From the NCBI GenBank assembly GCA_002401055.1, contig NVRZ01000246.1:1-5256 (forward strand): a stretch of 5,256 nucleotides of DNA. The letters run 5' to 3'. Positions within the stretch are counted from its first letter, which is position 1. Each line of letters opens with the position of its first letter. Made by a program: the position numbers and the translations under genes. The notes beneath the pieces are model-generated. The model searched no databases. It saw only the letters and a program-made list of their open reading frames with translations, and was not told where the DNA came from. Origin of the DNA: Bacteroidota bacterium (GTDB lineage: Bacteria > Bacteroidota > Bacteroidia > NORP154). This document shows, one piece after another, positions 1 to 5,256 of the stretch.

Positions 1-435
1 CAGAGCAAGCTGCCTCAATTGGTGTACACCATGCCACGACAGGACGCAGCAGGTCTCGTAATTTCGAAGGAGAATTATCAGGACCGAAAGGAGAATAGCC
101 TAAGCAAAATTGACGCAATGCTTAATTACGTGTTGTCTTACAACAAATGCCGAAGTCAGTTACTGCTAGCTTATTTCGGTGAAGATGACAGTTATCGATG
201 TGGCTCCTGCGACGTGTGCCTTGAGAGAAACAAGTTAAAATTAAGTCAGCTGGAGTTTGATGCCGTTCTGGATCAGGTGAAGCCGATGCTACAGGAACAA
301 GCTGTGGATCTCACGATATTGGTAGACAGTATAAAAGACAGCACTGAAGACAAGGCTTTGAAGGTGATCCAATGGCTTATCGAGAATGGAAAGATTATCA
401 ATAATGATGACGAGAAGCTGGAATGGGTAAGTTAA
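1..435 (+). CDS. recQ: ATP-dependent DNA helicase RecQ, C-terminal part (5' end outside window)
   Basis: The frame is open from the first base, so this is the last 144 residues of a longer gene. The zinc-binding signature of RecQ helicases is plain: NKCRSQLLLAYFGE followed by CGSCDVC. Its four cysteines are encoded at 148-150, 199-201, 208-210 and 217-219. In RecQ proteins this cluster follows the two ATP-dependent helicase lobes, which lie upstream of the window, and supports DNA binding and folding. About 70 residues follow the cluster and read like a short winged-helix-type (RQC) tail ending in WLIENGKIIN...WVS. I see no HRDC domain, which fits the short RecQ forms common in Bacteroidota. 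RecQ unwinds 3'-tailed, forked and recombination intermediates in the cytoplasm. A TTG or ATG inside the fragment should not be taken as a start. The stop overlaps the start of the next gene by 13 bases, suggesting co-translation with the glycosylase. Confidence 0.93.
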   Translation, partial: QSKLPQLVYTMPRQDAAGLVISKENYQDRKENSLSKIDAMLNYVLSYNKCRSQLLLAYFGEDDSYRCGSCDVCLERNKLKLSQLEFDAVLDQVKPMLQEQAVDLTILVDSIKDSTEDKALKVIQWLIENGKIINNDDEKLEWVS

Positions 436-1013
436 GCCTTGATTTTTATTTGCGAAGTGATGTTGTACAAATAAGCCGAGAACTACTGGGTAAAGAGCTC
501 TTTACGAAAATTGATGGAGAGATTACCTCAGGAATCATTACTGAAACGGAAGCCTATGCTGGTTTTGATGATCGTGCCAGTCATGCATTTGGGAACAGGA
601 GAACCAGTCGAACAGAAGTGATGTACGCCAAAGGTGGAACTGCTTACGTTTATCTGTGTTATGGGATTCATCATCTTTTTAATGTAGTTTGTAATGTAGC
701 GGGTGTTCCACATGCAGTATTGATTAGAGCAATTGCCCCAAGTTCAGGTTTGCCCATAATGTTAAAACGACGTAAGAAGAAGTCGATGGATAAGACATTG
801 AGTACAGGACCTGGCACAATGAGTCAAGCGCTCGGTATTAGAACCAGCCATTCAGGATTGGATCTATGTTCTAACTTGATTTGGATTCAAGACTCAAAGA
901 TAGAAGTAGAGGAAAAGAACGTAACAATTGGTCCAAGAATTGGCGTGGACTATGCCGGAGAAGACGCTTTATTACCATATAGGTTTCGGTGGAATTCAAA
1001 AATATCACGGTAA
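423..1013 (+). CDS. mpg: 3-methyladenine DNA glycosylase, AAG/MPG family
   Basis: This 196-residue protein matches the AAG (MPG/Aag) fold family, which removes alkylated or deaminated purines such as 3-methyladenine and hypoxanthine from DNA to start base-excision repair. Residues corresponding to the human AAG active site can be read off. ETEAY at 41-45 gives the water-activating Glu43 (human E125) and Tyr45 (Y127). His54 matches H136. YVYLCYG at 75-81 gives Tyr77 (Y159) and the base-flipping intercalator Tyr80 (Y162). Asn87 matches N169, and Arg102 in LIRA matches R182. STGPGTMSQALGI at 127-139 is another family block. The length is normal for bacterial members, and LSLDFYLRSDVVQISRELLGKEL is a typical N-terminus, which supports ATG 423. 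That start lies 13 bases inside the recQ end and has no strong Shine-Dalgarno site, so translational coupling is likely. All key residues are present, so the enzyme should be active. Confidence 0.95.
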   Translation: MGKLSLDFYLRSDVVQISRELLGKELFTKIDGEITSGIITETEAYAGFDDRASHAFGNRRTSRTEVMYAKGGTAYVYLCYGIHHLFNVVCNVAGVPHAVLIRAIAPSSGLPIMLKRRKKKSMDKTLSTGPGTMSQALGIRTSHSGLDLCSNLIWIQDSKIEVEEKNVTIGPRIGVDYAGEDALLPYRFRWNSKISR

Positions 1014-1028
1014 TGATAACTGTATCAT
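1013..1028 (+). other. Small AT-rich hairpin at the end of the glycosylase gene
   Basis: ATGATA (1013-1018), a four-base loop ACTG, and TATCAT (1023-1028) form a perfect 6-bp stem that begins on the last base of the glycosylase stop codon. It has only one G-C pair per arm and no following T-run, so it is not a convincing intrinsic terminator. It could be a weak 3' mRNA-end structure or chance. Confidence 0.25.
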
Positions 1029-1075
1029 AAACAGGTTAAATTATCTAATTCATTCAGGCTACTAAATGAACAAGC

Positions 1076-1154
1076 GAACAATTGAACAATTGAATAGAGA
1101 ACAGTGAAGTCCTGGTTAGTTAATCATTCTTACTTCGAATGTTCAACTGTTCAA
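1076..1154. repeat. GAACAATT tandem repeat with a near-perfect inverted copy
   Basis: Bases 1076-1094 read GAACAATTGAACAATTGAA, two tandem copies of GAACAATT plus a further GAA. Bases 1142-1154, TTCAACTGTTCAA, are the reverse complement of 1082-1094 with one mismatch in 13, about 47 bases away. The tandem part also contains two CAATTG palindromes. The element sits wholly in the spacer between the glycosylase and the preferred MATE start, and its right arm covers the less likely start at 1139. It may be a small repetitive intergenic element, an operator or a folded transcript; the sequence alone does not decide. Confidence 0.5.
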
Positions 1155-1198
1155 AATCAAATTCTGAAATTTATGCCATTCATAGTAGTAAGATAAGA

Positions 1199-2539
1199 AT
1201 GAACACCTACCGCAACATTTGGAAAATTACCTACCCGATCATCCTGGGCATGATGGCACAGAACATCGTGTACATGGTTGATACTGCCTTTTTGGGAAGG
1301 GTGAGTGAAGTGGCACAAGCAGCAGCACCCATTGCAGGAATGTATTACATCGCAGTATTTATGCTTGGCATGGGTTTCAGCACAGGAGCCCAAATAATTA
1401 TTGCACGTAGAAAAGGCGAGGGAGACTTGAGCAATATTGGAAGGGTGTTCGACCACAGCTTTTATTTTCTGGTCGTTTTTGCTCTATTCATATTCGGCCT
1501 GCTCAAGTTTGGATCTCCAATTATCTTGAACGGGCCCATCAGTTCTCCGGAAGTATATCGCGGTATTATTGAATATCTCGACGTGCGTTCCTTCGGTATA
1601 TTCTTTGCTTTTGTCAATGTTGCATTCCGGTCTTTTTATATCGGAATTGGCAACACCAAGGTGCTCATATGGAGCACCGCAGCCATGGCAATTGTGAATA
1701 TCGTGCTAGACTACGCCTTGATATTTGGCAACTGGGGTTTCCCTCAAATGGGGATTGCAGGTGCAGCGTTTGCTTCTGTTGTTTCTGAAGCTGTTGTTAC
1801 CCTCTATTTCATAATTCACCTGAACTTAAAACGAAAGGATACAAACAGCTCTCTATTGACTGAGTTTCAGCTACTCAAACCGCATACACCAGATAAGGAA
1901 CAATTCAAAATCATATTCAAAGTTGGCGTGCCGGTGATGATTCAGAACTTTATGTCTTTGGGTGGATGGTTTCTCTTCTACTTATTGATAGAACAAATGG
2001 GAGTAAGATCTTTGGCAACTTCCAATATTATTCGAGGGATTTACTTAATACTTATGATCCCGGGAATTGGTCTTTTTAGTGCAACACACACGCTGGTGAG
2101 CAATACAATGGGCGCAGGTAAACCAGAAGAGGTTTTGGCACTGGTTAAGAAGATTGTAATCATGGGATTTAGCATGACAATTCTATTTGTACCTATCACA
2201 TTTATATTTCCTGAGGCCATGATTAGCATTTTTACCAACAATGAGGAGCTCATTTCAATGACTGTTCCCACCTTGTATGTTGTTGCAACAGCTTTGGTGA
2301 TTATGCCTATATCGATGATTACGTTTGGAGCGGTAGCTGGTACGGGTAGAACCAATATGGCACTCATAATTGAGTTGATAACCTTAAGTATTTATTTGAT
2401 TTGCACTTACCTACTTGCAATCCAATTTGAACGGGAAATCCATGAAGTATGGTATTGTGAATTGATATACCTCATAGTCATTGGCAGCTTGTCTTATGGC
2501 TATTTAAAATGGGGGAATTGGCGTGAATCTAAGCTTTAA
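1199..2539 (+). CDS. MATE-family multidrug/cation efflux transporter
   Basis: With the ATG at 1199 this is a 446-residue inner-membrane protein with about 12 hydrophobic segments in two homologous halves, the MATE (NorM/DinF) architecture. The first half opens with YPIILGMMAQNIVYMVDTAFLG (residues 12-33), a typical MATE TM1 with an acidic residue, Asp28, in the VDTAFLG block. The second half opens with VGVPVMIQNFMSLGGWFLFY (242-261), the equivalent helix. A charged linker (about 208-236) separates them. STGAQIIIARRKGEGD (61-76) and VSNTMGAGKPEE (300-311) are the paired cytosolic loops after TM2 and TM8. MATE proteins export cationic drugs or metabolites in exchange for Na+ or H+; the substrate here cannot be told. 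An in-frame ATG at 1139 would add 20 polar residues, but these overlap a spacer repeat and are unlike a MATE N-terminus, so 1199 is preferred. It appears monocistronic; no clear promoter or terminator was found. Confidence 0.92.
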   Translation: MNTYRNIWKITYPIILGMMAQNIVYMVDTAFLGRVSEVAQAAAPIAGMYYIAVFMLGMGFSTGAQIIIARRKGEGDLSNIGRVFDHSFYFLVVFALFIFGLLKFGSPIILNGPISSPEVYRGIIEYLDVRSFGIFFAFVNVAFRSFYIGIGNTKVLIWSTAAMAIVNIVLDYALIFGNWGFPQMGIAGAAFASVVSEAVVTLYFIIHLNLKRKDTNSSLLTEFQLLKPHTPDKEQFKIIFKVGVPVMIQNFMSLGGWFLFYLLIEQMGVRSLATSNIIRGIYLILMIPGIGLFSATHTLVSNTMGAGKPEEVLALVKKIVIMGFSMTILFVPITFIFPEAMISIFTNNEELISMTVPTLYVVATALVIMPISMITFGAVAGTGRTNMALIIELITLSIYLICTYLLAIQFEREIHEVWYCELIYLIVIGSLSYGYLKWGNWRESKL

Positions 2540-2658
2540 CTGCCATAACAACACTTTCTTTTTCCTCTATTTGCCAATTTAAATTTCTTTATCTGTAATT
2601 CTATTGTGTTGATTTTAAGATACTTACATCAAATACGCAAGATATATAGAACCTTTTA

Positions 2659-2690
2659 TTGCATAGTACCGTTTTAAATATATATCTTTG
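2659..2690 (+). promoter_or_regulatory. Bacteroidota-type promoter for the padR-pspC operon
   Basis: TTG at 2659-2661 and TATCTTTG at 2683-2690 are separated by 21 bases. They match the Bacteroidota housekeeping-sigma consensus of a -33 TTG and a -7 TAnnTTTG. Transcription would begin near 2697, leaving a leader of about 75 bases before the padR start. This is the only exact TAnnTTTG I found in the spacers. Both promoter elements are partly embedded in copies of the direct repeat TTGCATAGT, which would suit an operator. The start site itself is inferred. Confidence 0.6.
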
Positions 2691-2718
2691 CATAGTCATT
2701 ATCTATCTAACGCATAGT
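2659..2718 (+). repeat. Direct repeats TTGCATAGT over the padR promoter (possible operator)
   Basis: TTGCATAGT occurs at 2659-2667 and again at 2688-2696; a third, shorter copy GCATAGT lies at 2712-2718. The first includes the -33 TTG. The second starts on the last three bases of the -7 element and reaches the predicted transcription start. Spacing between copies is 29 and 22 bases. The placement is what one expects of repressor sites, and the first downstream gene encodes a PadR-type repressor. Known PadR operators are usually inverted rather than direct repeats, so the link is only inferred. Confidence 0.4.
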
Positions 2719-2758
2719 TCTAGTTATAATAGCTTAGATGATAAGTAGAAAAAGAAAC

Positions 2759-2764
2759 AAAGGA
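2759..2764 (+). promoter_or_regulatory. Shine-Dalgarno site of the padR-family gene
   Basis: AAAGGA lies 8 bases before the ATG at 2773. It is the clearest ribosome-binding site in this window, where the other genes have A-rich or coupled starts, and it supports ATG 2773 as the start. Confidence 0.55.
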
Positions 2765-2772
2765 ATTGGTAT

Positions 2773-3105
2773 ATGAATATAGAAAACACAAAAGCCCAAA
2801 TGCGTAAAGGAGTATTGGAATACTGCATACTCTCCACGCTGTCAGACGGAGAAGCTTACCCTTCCGACATTATAGGGAAACTTAAAGAAGCTAAGCTGAT
2901 CGTCGTGGAAGGAACACTCTATCCCCTACTGACCCGGTTGAAGAATACAGGGTTGCTAAGCTATCGATGGGAGGAATCGAAATCAGGCCCTCCAAGAAAA
3001 TACTATAAGCTAACTGAGCTGGGCTCAAAATTTTTAAAAGAACTAGACACCACATGGAATGAGCTGCAAAAAGCGGTGAACTCTACAAGAAAAAAATATA
3101 AATAA
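2773..3105 (+). CDS. PadR-family transcriptional regulator
   Basis: This 110-residue protein is a short PadR-type winged-helix DNA-binding regulator. RKGVLEYCILSTLS (11-24) is the first helix of the fold. EAYPSDIIGKLKEAKLIVVEGTLYPLLTRLKNTGLL (27-62) covers the helix-turn-helix, with the family hallmark EGTLYPLLTRL in the recognition helix. SYRWEESKSGPPRKYYKLTELG (63-84) is the beta wing, containing the characteristic GPPRKYY. One C-terminal helix (about 84-103) would mediate dimerisation, as in the short PadR subfamily. PadR proteins are usually repressors released by a small ligand or membrane-derived signal; the ligand here is unknown. The gene is first in an operon, with only 8 bases between its stop and the PspC-domain gene, so it most likely controls that gene and itself. 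Putative operator repeats overlie its promoter. Confidence 0.93.
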   Translation: MNIENTKAQMRKGVLEYCILSTLSDGEAYPSDIIGKLKEAKLIVVEGTLYPLLTRLKNTGLLSYRWEESKSGPPRKYYKLTELGSKFLKELDTTWNELQKAVNSTRKKYK

Positions 3106-3113
3106 ATAAGCAC

Positions 3114-4742
3114 ATGAAAAAAACGGTAACAATAAATTTAAGCGGTGTCATCTTCCACATTGACGAGGATGCACACGACAATCTGCATGCCTACCTCAAC
3201 AAAATAAAAGGCTATTTCAGCGATTCTGAGGGAAAGGATGAAATAATGGCTGACATCGAGGCCAGGATCGCAGAAATGCTACAAGAGAAAATAGGCAAAG
3301 GAAAAGAAGTTATCTCTACGGAGGACATTGATCAAGTAATCGTGGTTATGGGAAAGCCAGAGGATTATGTCGATGCGGATAGTGCTCCTGCTTCAGATGA
3401 GAAAGCTGAAGAACAAACTACTGATAAAGATTACGGGTATACAAGAAAGAGAGTGTTTCGGGATCCGGATAATAATGTTATCGGAGGCGTCTGCGGAGGA
3501 ATAGCAGCTTATTTCAACTTCGATCCCATATGGCTGCGAGTTATATTCGCCGTTTCCTTCTTTTTCCTTGGAACCGGATTTCTGCTGTATCTATTGCTGT
3601 GGATGATTATCCCAAAAGCTCACACCACTGCTGAAAAGTTGGAGATGAAGGGGGAAAGAGTCAATGTTTCCAATATTGAAAAATCAATAAAGGAAGAACT
3701 GGACAACCTCAAAAAGAAGTTCAACGAATTCACAAAGGAGGCAACAAACGGAAAAAAAAAACCAATAATTAGAGCAAAAGGCCTCCTTGACAAGTTAATC
3801 GACTTCATTATCAGTTTGTTGACATTCACAATCAAGGCCATCGTAAAATTTATCGGTGTTATCTTCATTGCGATCGGCATTGTTCTCCTGATCATGCTAC
3901 TGAGCTCACTTTTCGGCTCTTCAAGCATCTTCAGTATGTCTAATATGGGAATAGGAAGTCTCTTTAGCATAGATATTTCTGACATATTCTTTGTATCAGT
4001 ACAACAATTCAACTGGGCTGCAGCAGGATTACTTCTCGTAATTGGTATTCCGCTTATAGCCATTGTTTATAATGGGATAAAACTGTTGTTGGGAATAAAG
4101 AAGAGACTCAGGGGTTTAGGGATAGTGACCATGGCACTTTGGATCGCTGGGTGTATTCTCGTCGGATATGTAGGCACAGAAATAGGACGTGATTTCAGAA
4201 AAAAAGGCGTGAAAAAAACTTCAATTGCCTTGTCGAATCCAAGCGACAATGTATTGGTGCTGGAGGTAATTGGAAAGGAATATGACGAGGACGACTATGA
4301 CATGAGCATAAAGACGGATAATTGGATGAGCTTTTACATAGATGATAAAAGAATAAACATTGGGAAAACGGAACTAGATATAGTAAGAAGCAAAACAGAT
4401 AGCTTTGAGATACAACTAATCTATAAGGCAAGGGGTAAAAGCCGAAAGGTGGCACTAAAGAGGGCTGAGAATATCAACTACTCGTTCTCGCAAAAAGACT
4501 CGCTGGTTCAATTTGATCCCTACTTCAACCTTCCGAGTGATGCTAAGTGGAGAGCCCAACAAGTAAGAATATTAATAAGAGTACCAGATAGCGGAAGTGT
4601 ATACCTAACTCCCTCCATGCGTAGAATAATTTTTGATATCGATAATGTTACGGGGACTTACGATGGCGATATGGTTGGCAAAACATGGACCATGCTAGAA
4701 GAAGGACTGACCTGCATTGGGTGCGATGAAGAAGAACTATAA
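3114..4742 (+). CDS. PspC-domain integral membrane protein (phage-shock/envelope-stress type)
   Basis: The protein has 542 residues, far longer than the roughly 120-residue classical PspC. Domains in order: an N-terminal soluble region (1-85) beginning MKKTVTINLSGVIFHIDEDA and rich in acidic helices; an acidic linker (86-108); a PspC domain (about 110-168) with the hallmark GGVCGGIAAYFNFDPIWLRV, a hydrophobic stretch and LLWMIIP; a Lys-rich segment (175-228); further membrane segments near 235-267, 301-320 and 337-357; and a C-terminal soluble domain (about 360-542) ending in TWTMLEEGLTCIGC with a CxxC (Cys534, Cys537). Positively charged loops at 200-225 and 321-336 suggest these face the cytoplasm, which would place the C-terminal domain in the periplasm; the topology is inferred. 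PspC domains sense or respond to membrane damage. With PadR just upstream, this is probably the effector or sensor of a PadR-controlled stress operon. The start has no good Shine-Dalgarno site, but the N-terminal sequence fits ATG 3114. Confidence 0.9.
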   Translation: MKKTVTINLSGVIFHIDEDAHDNLHAYLNKIKGYFSDSEGKDEIMADIEARIAEMLQEKIGKGKEVISTEDIDQVIVVMGKPEDYVDADSAPASDEKAEEQTTDKDYGYTRKRVFRDPDNNVIGGVCGGIAAYFNFDPIWLRVIFAVSFFFLGTGFLLYLLLWMIIPKAHTTAEKLEMKGERVNVSNIEKSIKEELDNLKKKFNEFTKEATNGKKKPIIRAKGLLDKLIDFIISLLTFTIKAIVKFIGVIFIAIGIVLLIMLLSSLFGSSSIFSMSNMGIGSLFSIDISDIFFVSVQQFNWAAAGLLLVIGIPLIAIVYNGIKLLLGIKKRLRGLGIVTMALWIAGCILVGYVGTEIGRDFRKKGVKKTSIALSNPSDNVLVLEVIGKEYDEDDYDMSIKTDNWMSFYIDDKRINIGKTELDIVRSKTDSFEIQLIYKARGKSRKVALKRAENINYSFSQKDSLVQFDPYFNLPSDAKWRAQQVRILIRVPDSGSVYLTPSMRRIIFDIDNVTGTYDGDMVGKTWTMLEEGLTCIGCDEEEL

Positions 4743-4763
4743 ATAATTTCTAATTACTCTAGG

Positions 4764-4792
4764 AAGTCGAACTTTTAAGTTCGACTTTTTTT
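4764..4792 (+). terminator. Strong intrinsic terminator after the PspC gene
   Basis: AAGTCGAACTT (4764-4774) and AAGTTCGACTT (4777-4787) are perfect 11-base complements separated by TT. The innermost pairs would open to give a workable loop. The descending arm runs into seven Ts (4786-4792). It lies 22 bases after the PspC stop and should end the padR-pspC transcript. The stem is nearly symmetric but there is only a short A-run on the other side, so termination is expected mainly on the + strand. Confidence 0.9.
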
Positions 4793-4920
4793 GTCCAAAA
4801 AACATAGTGCAAAGTTTTTTAGAAAACCATGAGTATCTGATCAAGCTCTATTTTTTTAACCTTTCTCAACTGTAAAGCTATCCAAAAAAACGTCTGTCTA
4901 TTGTCTAAATAGCGATTAAA

Positions 4921-4950
4921 TTGATAGTTAAGTCATAGTGCATAAGTTAA
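4921..4950 (+). promoter_or_regulatory. Possible promoter of the S4-domain gene
   Basis: TTG (4921-4923), 19 bases, then TAAGTTAA (4943-4950) is a partial match to the Bacteroidota TTG / TAnnTTTG pattern; the last two bases of the -7 element differ. A strong terminator upstream means the S4 gene needs its own promoter somewhere in 4793-4990. This is the best-placed candidate I see, giving a leader of about 35 bases. A CATAGTGCA motif (4934-4942) lies in its spacer. Confidence 0.3.
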
Positions 4951-4990
4951 GATCACAACTGTACTCAATCATCTGAAAAAACCTAATAAA

Positions 4991-5221
4991 ATGACAAAAT
5001 TTAATCTTAAAGGACGTGAGTTTATAACGCTTGATAACCTGCTAAAAATCGAAGGATTATGTGAAAGTGGGGGGCGAGCTAAGCAAGTTATTGCGGATGG
5101 CCAGGTTAAAGTGAACGGTGCAGTCGAGTTGAGGAAACGTTGTAAAATCAAACCTACCCAGCAAATCGAATTTGCCGGGCAGTTTATTGAAGTCGTTAAT
5201 GAGACAATTAATCAACCTTAA
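4991..5221 (+). CDS. Small S4-domain RNA-binding protein (YbcJ/RlbA type)
   Basis: This 76-residue protein consists almost entirely of one S4 RNA-binding domain. LDNLLKIEGLCESGGRAKQVIADGQVKVNGAVELRKRCKI (residues 14-53) carries the family pattern: the SGGxAK turn before a helix, the DGQVKVNG hairpin, and the basic ELRKRCK stretch that contacts RNA. Length and order match free-standing S4 proteins such as E. coli YbcJ and B. subtilis YaaA/RlbA; the latter is implicated in large ribosomal subunit assembly. It is cytoplasmic and probably binds rRNA or structured RNA; the exact target is unknown. The start ATG 4991 follows an A-rich stretch (CCTAATAAA), a usual Bacteroidota initiation context. 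It stands alone after a terminator and a spacer of about 250 bases, so it is probably transcribed separately. No terminator is visible in the 35 bases left after its stop. Confidence 0.9.
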   Translation: MTKFNLKGREFITLDNLLKIEGLCESGGRAKQVIADGQVKVNGAVELRKRCKIKPTQQIEFAGQFIEVVNETINQP

Positions 5222-5256
5222 AAATGCTCTGCGTCCAACCTCATTAAACTCTTTGA

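Noticed and set aside
19..21. TTG at 19 as the start of the first gene
   Set aside because: The reading frame is open to the window edge and the product is the C-terminal portion of RecQ, whose helicase domains must lie upstream.
1131..1138. Possible -7 promoter element TACTTCGA before the MATE gene
   Set aside because: It misses key positions of TAnnTTTG and has no well-spaced TTG element upstream.
1157..1456. Minus-strand frame of 99 codons opposite the MATE gene
   Set aside because: It is antisense to a clearly recognisable MATE protein, has a Cys/His-rich composition unlike the neighbouring genes, and has no initiation site or family match; a shadow of the real gene.
2540..2658. Terminator for the MATE gene
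   Set aside because: There is a 10-base AT palindrome (AATTTAAATT, 2576-2585) and T-rich stretches, but no GC-containing stem followed by a T-run.
3620..4063. Minus-strand frame of 147 codons opposite the PspC gene
   Set aside because: It mirrors the membrane-helix-coding part of PspC, has low-complexity hydrophobic composition and shows no recognisable motif.
5218..5256. Open minus-strand frame entering from the right edge, ending with a stop that overlaps the S4 stop (TTAA), possibly the end of a convergent gene
   Set aside because: Only 12 codons are visible, which would stay open by chance about half the time, and the residues show no recognisable family. The sequence beyond the edge would decide.
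1..5256. CRISPR array, insertion sequence, tRNA, integration site or defence system
   Set aside because: I saw no regularly spaced repeats with spacers, transposase or integrase genes, tRNA-like cloverleaf or target duplications; every long frame on the + strand belongs to a recognised chromosomal gene family.

Overview
The window looks like ordinary chromosomal DNA from a member of the Bacteroidota, probably a marine or soil Cytophagia/Flavobacteriia-type organism. The order-level guess is weak. Three things point this way: moderately AT-rich DNA with A-rich translation starts and few Shine-Dalgarno sites; a Bacteroidota-type promoter (TTG, 21 bases, TAnnTTTG) ahead of the padR-like gene; and a PadR regulator paired with a long PspC-domain membrane protein, an arrangement I associate with this phylum. 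All five genes are on the + strand.

Layout. (1) Bases 1-435 are the 3' end of a RecQ-type DNA helicase gene, cut by the window edge, with its zinc-binding cysteine cluster. (2) A 3-methyladenine DNA glycosylase of the AAG/MPG family (423-1013) starts inside the last codons of recQ, giving a translationally overlapping DNA-repair pair. (3) A spacer of about 185 bases holds a short tandem/inverted repeat built on GAACAATT. (4) A 12-helix MATE-family efflux transporter follows (preferred start 1199, stop 2539). (5) A 233-base spacer carries the best promoter in the window, overlaid with direct repeats of TTGCATAGT. (6) This promoter leads into a two-gene operon: a short PadR-family winged-helix regulator (2773-3105) and, 8 bases later, a 542-residue PspC-domain membrane protein (3114-4742). 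A strong intrinsic terminator (4764-4792) closes the operon. (7) After a second spacer comes a free-standing 76-residue S4 RNA-binding protein of the YbcJ/RlbA type (4991-5221). The last 35 bases hold nothing I can assign.

Functional reading. recQ and the glycosylase gene form a genome-maintenance unit. The MATE pump stands alone. The PadR/PspC pair is most simply read as a self-contained membrane-stress module in which PadR controls its own operon; no pspA, pspB or pspF gene is visible. The S4 protein is probably a ribosome- or RNA-associated housekeeping factor. I found no CRISPR array, mobile element, tRNA, rRNA or clear sign of horizontal transfer. The least explained items are the domain-rich PspC protein with its C-terminal CxxC, and the CATAGT motif recurring in the non-coding spacers.
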